This document shows positions 15,997-19,646 of a DNA stretch of 19,646 bases, piece by piece. Source of the DNA: PWXP01 sp964487655 (lineage in GTDB: Bacteria > Planctomycetota > Planctomycetia > Pirellulales > Thermoguttaceae); the NCBI GenBank assembly GCA_964487655.1, contig CAZASB010000056.1:1-19646 (forward strand). The letters run 5' to 3'. The stretch's first letter is position 1; each line of letters begins with the position of its first letter. The translations under genes and the position numbers were made by a program. A model generated the notes under the pieces. The model had not been told where the DNA came from. It did no database searches and saw only the letters and a list, made by a program, of their open reading frames with translations.

Positions 15997-16678
15997 GTCC
16001 ACTCCCCTTCTTCGCCTCGGGCGAACCGGCCGTTCCCTCGCTCAAGGCGGCCGCCTTGAACATCTCCAGAAATCGCGTCAACCCAAAGCCCGCCAGGTCT
16101 TCCATCTGCCGAATGCGAACGTTAACGCTTGCCCGAGCCAACACCAGAGGAATGGCAATGGCCAGCCCGCACGCGGTGGTGATCAGCGCCAGGCTGATGT
16201 CGCTCGCCAGGACGTTTGGGGTGATCTTCTCCTGTTGCTGGCTGGCAAGCTTGCTGAACGCGCCCATCATGCCGATGACCGTGCCGAACAGGCCGACCAT
16301 CGGAGCGCTCTTGATAACCGTTTCCACCCAAGTTAAACGGTATTCGAGGTCGGCCAATACGTCGCGGCGAAAGCGATCGACCAACAGGTCTCGTACCTTG
16401 GCAAAGCCGAGTTGCCGATTCGACGCGGCCAGCAACACCAGTTGCGGCAGGGCGCGAAGGTCGCCGTCGCACATCTGGCCGGCTGCGTCGAGATCGCCGC
16501 CGCGAAGCCGCTCGTCGAGCTGATCGAGAAACTCGGACTGATCCCGTTCGTCGCGGAATCGAACTTGCGCCACGCGCCGCCACACCATGATGACGCAAAA
16601 CGCTCCCCACAAGGCGATCAGCCCCAGAGCCATGTAAATCAGAACTGCCAGAAAACCGGTGATTGTGGTCAGGTCCAT
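15986..16678 (-). CDS. exbB: MotA/TolQ/ExbB proton-channel family protein
   Basis: 230 residues with the family's three membrane helices at about 8-32, 117-140 and 160-182, and a cytoplasmic loop between the first and second. The signature stretches are APMVGLFGTVIGMMGAF in helix 2 and ISLALITTACGLAIAIPLVL in helix 3, including the conserved polar threonines of the proton path. The C-terminus is charged and glycine-rich. ATG at 16678 is preceded closely by AAGGGA. It forms the pentameric channel through which the two downstream ExbD proteins would be driven. ExbB and TolQ cannot be told apart from sequence alone here, so the symbol is a family label. Confidence 0.92.
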   Translation of the reverse strand: MDLTTITGFLAVLIYMALGLIALWGAFCVIMVWRRVAQVRFRDERDQSEFLDQLDERLRGGDLDAAGQMCDGDLRALPQLVLLAASNRQLGFAKVRDLLVDRFRRDVLADLEYRLTWVETVIKSAPMVGLFGTVIGMMGAFSKLASQQQEKITPNVLASDISLALITTACGLAIAIPLVLARASVNVRIRQMEDLAGFGLTRFLEMFKAAALSEGTAGSPEAKKGSGHGD

Positions 16679-16733
16679 GGTTTCCCTTCACATCGTACAG
16701 GTAAAGCGCACGATCTTCCCAGATCGGCGCCGG

Positions 16734-17555
16734 CTATCGAAATGTTTGATCAATAACTCGGAACCGATATCCATCGCCATCCGGGCTGATGCCGAACCGA
16801 GTTCGTCGTACCTGGTCGGCCTCGTTGCCCGCATGAACCTTTTCGAGATGGTCAAGCTGGGCTTCGACCTCGGGCGGCAAGAACTTCAAGATGAGCCGTC
16901 CTTCGCTCGGCACGCCGGCCCGGGCAAGAAGCTGCCGATCCGCCTCGACGAGTTCGCCGCCGCGCCAGGTGAGGTAGTAGCGCCCCTCGGCATCGGCCGC
17001 GCCCACTCGCGTATCGGGTTTCGGTTGGGCGAGGTTCGACACATACGTAATCCGATTCCCCGGCTCGAGTACGCCCAACTCGATGCGGAAGAAGTCGAGT
17101 TGCCGAGCGTAGACCTCTAGCGTATTGCCCTGCATGAACGTCAGTTCCCATCGCCGCTCAACCCCGCCCTGATTGCCGCCGACGCCTTCTCTCGCCGCTC
17201 GGCCCAGCGTGGGATCGCCCAACAAGGCCGACCGCGATGACACCGCGTCGGCAATCGACGCCAGCCGCTCGGTAATCTCTGGTTCCACGAGGTCGGTCTG
17301 GTCGGTGTCCGGCGTCTCGAGGTCGCGCTGGTCATTGAGCGGGCTGTCGTTCGAACCAATCTGCTCCATAACAACCGGCACCGCCGCCTGCCCAAGAAAC
17401 AGCCGGCTGGTCAACCAGAGGGTCAGCAGGGTCAGCACGGCCAAGCCAACCAGGAGAACGGCTGCCAGGATCATATTCAGCACGCGGTCGTAATTCGACA
17501 CGCGCAGCCCGTACACGGCGCGATGTCTCGGACCTGACGATGCGGAAGCATTCAT
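16734..17555 (-). CDS. Single-pass membrane protein of unknown function next to exbB
   Basis: 273 residues: a short basic N-terminus, one membrane helix at about 27-50 (NMILAAVLLVGLAVLTLLTL), an acidic Asp/Glu/Thr-rich linker (about 65-95), and a predicted periplasmic domain to the end. No domain is recognisable. It starts three bases after the stop of the toroid/HEAT gene and ends 55 bases before exbB, so it belongs to the same transcript. Its topology (one N-terminal helix, extended linker, folded C-terminal domain) is that of TonB and TolA, the partners energised by ExbBD/TolQR. It lacks a proline-rich spacer and any TonB C-terminal motif I can see, so a TonB-like job is only a suggestion. 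Confidence 0.78.
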   Translation of the reverse strand: MNASASSGPRHRAVYGLRVSNYDRVLNMILAAVLLVGLAVLTLLTLWLTSRLFLGQAAVPVVMEQIGSNDSPLNDQRDLETPDTDQTDLVEPEITERLASIADAVSSRSALLGDPTLGRAAREGVGGNQGGVERRWELTFMQGNTLEVYARQLDFFRIELGVLEPGNRITYVSNLAQPKPDTRVGAADAEGRYYLTWRGGELVEADRQLLARAGVPSEGRLILKFLPPEVEAQLDHLEKVHAGNEADQVRRTRFGISPDGDGYRFRVIDQTFR

Positions 17556-17558
17556 GGG

Positions 17559-19202
17559 TCAATTCTCAAACTTGGCATCCGGACACACGGCCTTGTACCA
17601 AGCCTTCCACTGGCGGATCGCGTCGGCGCGTTCGGTAGGCTTGGGGGCGTCGGGCAGGCCGAATCCGGCCGGCCTGCGAGCCAGCCGACGCAATGCGTCG
17701 CGAGCCGCCCGCACCACGCCCAAGTCGGCATCATCTAGCGCGAAGATGAGCAACGGAACCCCGTCCAGATCGCGCCCGGCGCCGAGGGCCTGGACCGCCG
17801 CAATGCGGGCCTGGGGCGATGCATCGCGGGCCAATTGCCTCAACCGGTCGGGGCGAGTGCCGAAGATATTCTGGGCCTCTTCCGGTGTCAGATCGGTCAA
17901 CTGCTCCAACGCGTGATCATAGTCGACGGCGGCCGGATCGTCGAGCATGGCCAGCAACTCCTCGACCGGGCCCGCCAGCGGTTTGGAAATCACTTTGCCC
18001 CGTCGCACTTCGACCCGCTCCGTATCTTTCGGCAGTCCGCGACCGCCAACCAGAAGTCCCGCGCCAAGCCCCTGGGCCTTGTCAATGCTCTTGCGCATCG
18101 ATCGCATCAGGAAGAGCAGGCCAAACGCCGTATCAACGGTTGACTGCCCCTGGCCGGTCCAACTTCCGGCCTCTTCCTGACTCTTCAGCAGAAACGCAGC
18201 TCCCAGATTGTACCAGGGGATACGGTGCGAGTCTTGCCCCTCGGACGCCTCACGAAAGCTCATGTATCGTTCCAGGGCATACAAGTAGTAATGTGTCCAC
18301 TGCGGCGGAGCGATATCGAAGTTCTTTGCTATCCACTGGTTGCCGCGACGTTGCGCGGCGACAACCTGCTTCAGGTCGATGCGAGTCTTCGGCTGTCGCG
18401 CAACCGGTTGCCCTTCCCGCACCTCTTGAAGCGCGGCGGGAATCTCCTCGTCGCGCTGCGGGGCCTGCTCGGAAAGCCCCAACATATCGGCACAGATATA
18501 CAAACTGCCCAGGCCGGCGGCCGTCAGACTCAGTCGGATCGAATCCTGCGGTACGAGTTGTCCCGCGCTAGTCGCGATCTTCCCCTGGTAGCCGAATCCG
18601 CCGCTAGGGTCCTGCGTGAGCAGCAGCCACTCGGTAATGCCCTCAATCATCGGCTGCTCCACCTTAAATCCCGCCTGCCTTGCCTCCCAGAACGCGAGCA
18701 CGGCGTACTGCACCATGGACGTATCGCCCGTCTCGCGGTCGCCGTACCCCCAACCCCCGTGCGGCTTTTGCGCGCGTCGCAGGCATTCCAGTAGGCATTC
18801 GATTTCGGGCCGATAGGTGCTTGGATCGAGTTCGATAAGAAAGATTGCGGCAAGCCCCGGGCCGTAGATTTCGCGGAAGGAGAGCTTCTCGGGATTGCGA
18901 TCACCGAGCGTCTTCCGAATGGTCGCAACGGCGCGCTGAATGAGGGGATGCTCCCGATTCGCGCCGTGCTTGAGCATGGCGATCCCCACCAATGCATGGC
19001 CGCCCATGCGAGATTCCTTCTCGCTGCCCGTTTCGAGGAACTGCAACCCCTGATCGATGGCCTTCACGACCTCCGGGCTATCGGGGGCAAGGCCGGCAGC
19101 GGTACCCAGCCGCTCCATTCCCCAGAGCCCAAATACGAGCGCCGCGGCCACCGTCAGCCGACGCCACCGGCTGTCCACAAGTTGGCCCGCCTTTGTTCGC
19201 AT
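17559..19202 (-). CDS. Exported squalene-cyclase-fold (alpha/alpha toroid) protein with C-terminal HEAT repeats
   Basis: 547 residues from ATG at 19202, preceded by GAGGA at 19215-19211. An upstream in-frame extension to 19466 would run through the promoter and is rejected. A signal peptide (about 14-37) leads into prenyltransferase/squalene-oxidase repeats: KPHGGWGYGD near 146, DPSGGFGYQGK near 198, and EEAGSWTGQGQSTVDTAFGL near 341. The catalytic DxDD motif of squalene-hopene cyclases is absent; the matching segment reads TGDTSMVQYAVLAF. So this is most likely a binding or scaffold toroid and not a cyclase. Residues about 444-504 look like HEAT units (SPQARIAAVQALGAGRD, DDADLGVVRAARDALRRLAR). 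It is the first gene of the eight-gene operon and would act in the periplasm. Confidence 0.82.
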   Translation of the reverse strand: MRTKAGQLVDSRWRRLTVAAALVFGLWGMERLGTAAGLAPDSPEVVKAIDQGLQFLETGSEKESRMGGHALVGIAMLKHGANREHPLIQRAVATIRKTLGDRNPEKLSFREIYGPGLAAIFLIELDPSTYRPEIECLLECLRRAQKPHGGWGYGDRETGDTSMVQYAVLAFWEARQAGFKVEQPMIEGITEWLLLTQDPSGGFGYQGKIATSAGQLVPQDSIRLSLTAAGLGSLYICADMLGLSEQAPQRDEEIPAALQEVREGQPVARQPKTRIDLKQVVAAQRRGNQWIAKNFDIAPPQWTHYYLYALERYMSFREASEGQDSHRIPWYNLGAAFLLKSQEEAGSWTGQGQSTVDTAFGLLFLMRSMRKSIDKAQGLGAGLLVGGRGLPKDTERVEVRRGKVISKPLAGPVEELLAMLDDPAAVDYDHALEQLTDLTPEEAQNIFGTRPDRLRQLARDASPQARIAAVQALGAGRDLDGVPLLIFALDDADLGVVRAARDALRRLARRPAGFGLPDAPKPTERADAIRQWKAWYKAVCPDAKFEN

Positions 19203-19300
19203 CGCCCAGCTCCTCGTCCTAGTGCCCCTCGCCCGTTTAATTAGAACCACCTGCGGAAAGGGCGTCCCGCTGGAAAAAGCAGTAACAATTGGGAAAAGTG

Positions 19301-19331
19301 CTTGGGGAATATGATCCCGAAAATCCCCAAG
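19301..19331. promoter_or_regulatory. Inverted repeat at the predicted operon transcription start
   Basis: CTTGGGGA (19301-19308) and TCCCCAAG (19324-19331) are perfect inverted arms around 15 bases. They lie just downstream of the minus-strand -10 box, so the arms would form either a 5'-end stem-loop of the mRNA or an operator overlapping the start site. No T-run follows, so it is not an intrinsic terminator. Confidence 0.5.
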
Positions 19332-19335
19332 ACCG

Positions 19336-19364
19336 ATCGTAGGCTTCGAATGCCCGGTTGTCAA
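19336..19364 (-). promoter_or_regulatory. Sigma70-like promoter of the eight-gene operon
   Basis: On the minus strand a perfect TTGACA (19364-19359) is followed after 17 bases by TACGAT (19341-19336, 4 of 6). Transcription would start near 19329, about 127 bases before the first ATG. All eight genes downstream are separated by overlaps or at most 55 bases, so this one promoter could serve them all. Confidence 0.6.
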
Positions 19365-19446
19365 GCAGTCGGCCCCCTCTTCAGCACAAATTCGGGCCGG
19401 AGTAGGAAGAAGAATGGCCACAGGCGAAAAAGCCCTGGTAGGGTTG

Positions 19447-19474
19447 TTGACATGCGTGCCGAACATTATATACT
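19447..19474 (+). promoter_or_regulatory. Promoter of tRNA-Phe
   Basis: A perfect TTGACA (19447-19452) is followed after 16 bases by TATACT (19469-19474, 5 of 6). The predicted start near 19481 is about 25 bases before the mature tRNA, the expected arrangement for a stable RNA gene. Confidence 0.7.
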
Positions 19475-19504
19475 ATCAAGGTTTGGACTCTGTTTCGGAG
19501 CCAC

Positions 19505-19577
19505 GGACAGGTAGCTCAGTTGGTAGAGCACTGGACTGAAAATCCAGGTGTCGCCGGTTCAAGCCCGGCCCTGTCCA
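19505..19577 (+). tRNA. tRNA-Phe (anticodon GAA)
   Basis: A complete 73-base cloverleaf. The acceptor stem GGACAGG (19505-19511) pairs with CCTGTCC (19570-19576), with discriminator A at 19577. The D arm is GCTC/GAGC. The anticodon stem is CTGGA/TCCAG around loop CTGAAAA, with GAA at 19538-19540. The T arm is GCCGG/CCGGC with TTCAAGC. The 3' CCA is not encoded (the next bases are CTT), so it must be added enzymatically. Confidence 0.96.
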
Positions 19578-19603
19578 CTTGACGTAAACCACGCGTAACC
19601 GTT

Positions 19604-19620
19604 CACAGGGGGACTGTCCC
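19604..19620. repeat. Short palindrome after tRNA-Phe
   Basis: GGGAC-T-GTCCC (19610-19620) is a perfect palindrome, and ACAG/CTGT (19605-19617) offers an alternative short stem. AATTTT follows. It could be a weak terminator for the tRNA transcript or the edge of a dispersed repeat cut by the window end. Confidence 0.35.
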
Positions 19621-19646
19621 AATTTTCGCGGCACAAAGGGCGTTCT

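Larger units (their letters stand above)
19203..19504. other. Divergent intergenic region with two promoters
   Basis: No gene is supported. It holds the ribosome-binding site and leader of the operon, an inverted repeat (19301-19331), the operon promoter candidate on the minus strand (19336-19364), and the tRNA promoter candidate on the plus strand (19447-19474). The two transcripts would diverge from about 19370-19445. Confidence 0.65.

Noticed and set aside
15155..16336. Plus-strand open frame of 393 codons antisense to exbD/exbD/exbB
   Set aside because: The opposite strand has clear family matches throughout; the antisense product is Ser/Arg-rich without protein-like structure.
17559..19202. 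Squalene-hopene cyclase for hopanoid synthesis
   Set aside because: The catalytic DxDD motif is missing, a signal peptide is present, and HEAT repeats are appended.
7293..19202. A genuine Tol-Pal operon
   Set aside because: There is no Pal/OmpA-like lipoprotein, no TolB-type free propeller, and two ExbD copies; it is only an analogy.
1..19646. CRISPR array, integrase, phage genes or rRNA
   Set aside because: No regularly spaced repeats, recombinase-like proteins, phage proteins or rRNA segments were seen.

Overview
The window reads as chromosomal DNA of a planctomycete, probably order Pirellulales. The basis is a very large secretin with a long repeat-rich N-terminus, ExbB/ExbD genes grouped with a membrane-anchored PQQ-type beta-propeller and a squalene-cyclase-fold/HEAT protein, GC-rich coding sequence, and intergenic palindromic repeats. 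The taxonomic call is inference from gene content, not from a marker gene.

Left part, 1-2244. A possible tail of an upstream gene ends at 52. A promoter-like site (245-272) then leads into a structured leader (367-467). The leader ends in a strong intrinsic terminator only 22 bases before the GTG start of uxaC (490-1908, + strand, uronate isomerase). Between uxaC and the convergent secretin gene lie a 100-bp MITE-like element (23-bp perfect inverted ends, 8-bp flanking direct repeat) and a terminator-like hairpin.

Middle, 2245-7292. A minus-strand gene encodes a roughly 1,465-residue secretin: a repeat-rich periplasmic arm, an STN/N0-like domain and a secretin pore domain. It has its own promoter candidate near 6855-6883. 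The non-coding stretch upstream of it holds two abutting, decayed relatives of the MITE-like element.

Right part, 7293-19202. Eight minus-strand genes are packed with overlaps or short gaps, apparently as one operon from a good sigma70-like promoter at 19336-19364. In transcription order they are: an exported alpha/alpha-toroid plus HEAT-repeat protein; a single-pass membrane protein; an ExbB/TolQ proton-channel subunit; two ExbD/TolR subunits; a membrane-anchored PQQ-like beta-propeller protein; an exported helical-repeat plus family-5 solute-binding protein; and an exported protein of unknown function. The order (proton channel, two ExbD, propeller, periplasmic repeat proteins) recalls Tol-Pal (TolQ-TolR-TolA-TolB-Pal-CpoB), but the accessory parts differ and there is no Pal or recognisable TonB. 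My best reading is a proton-motive-force-driven envelope machine, possibly for uptake, envelope integrity or secretion. The nearby secretin is a candidate outer-membrane partner. This role is inferred.

Right edge. A promoter (19447-19474) drives tRNA-Phe(GAA) at 19505-19577 on the plus strand, divergent from the operon. A short palindrome follows near the end of the window.
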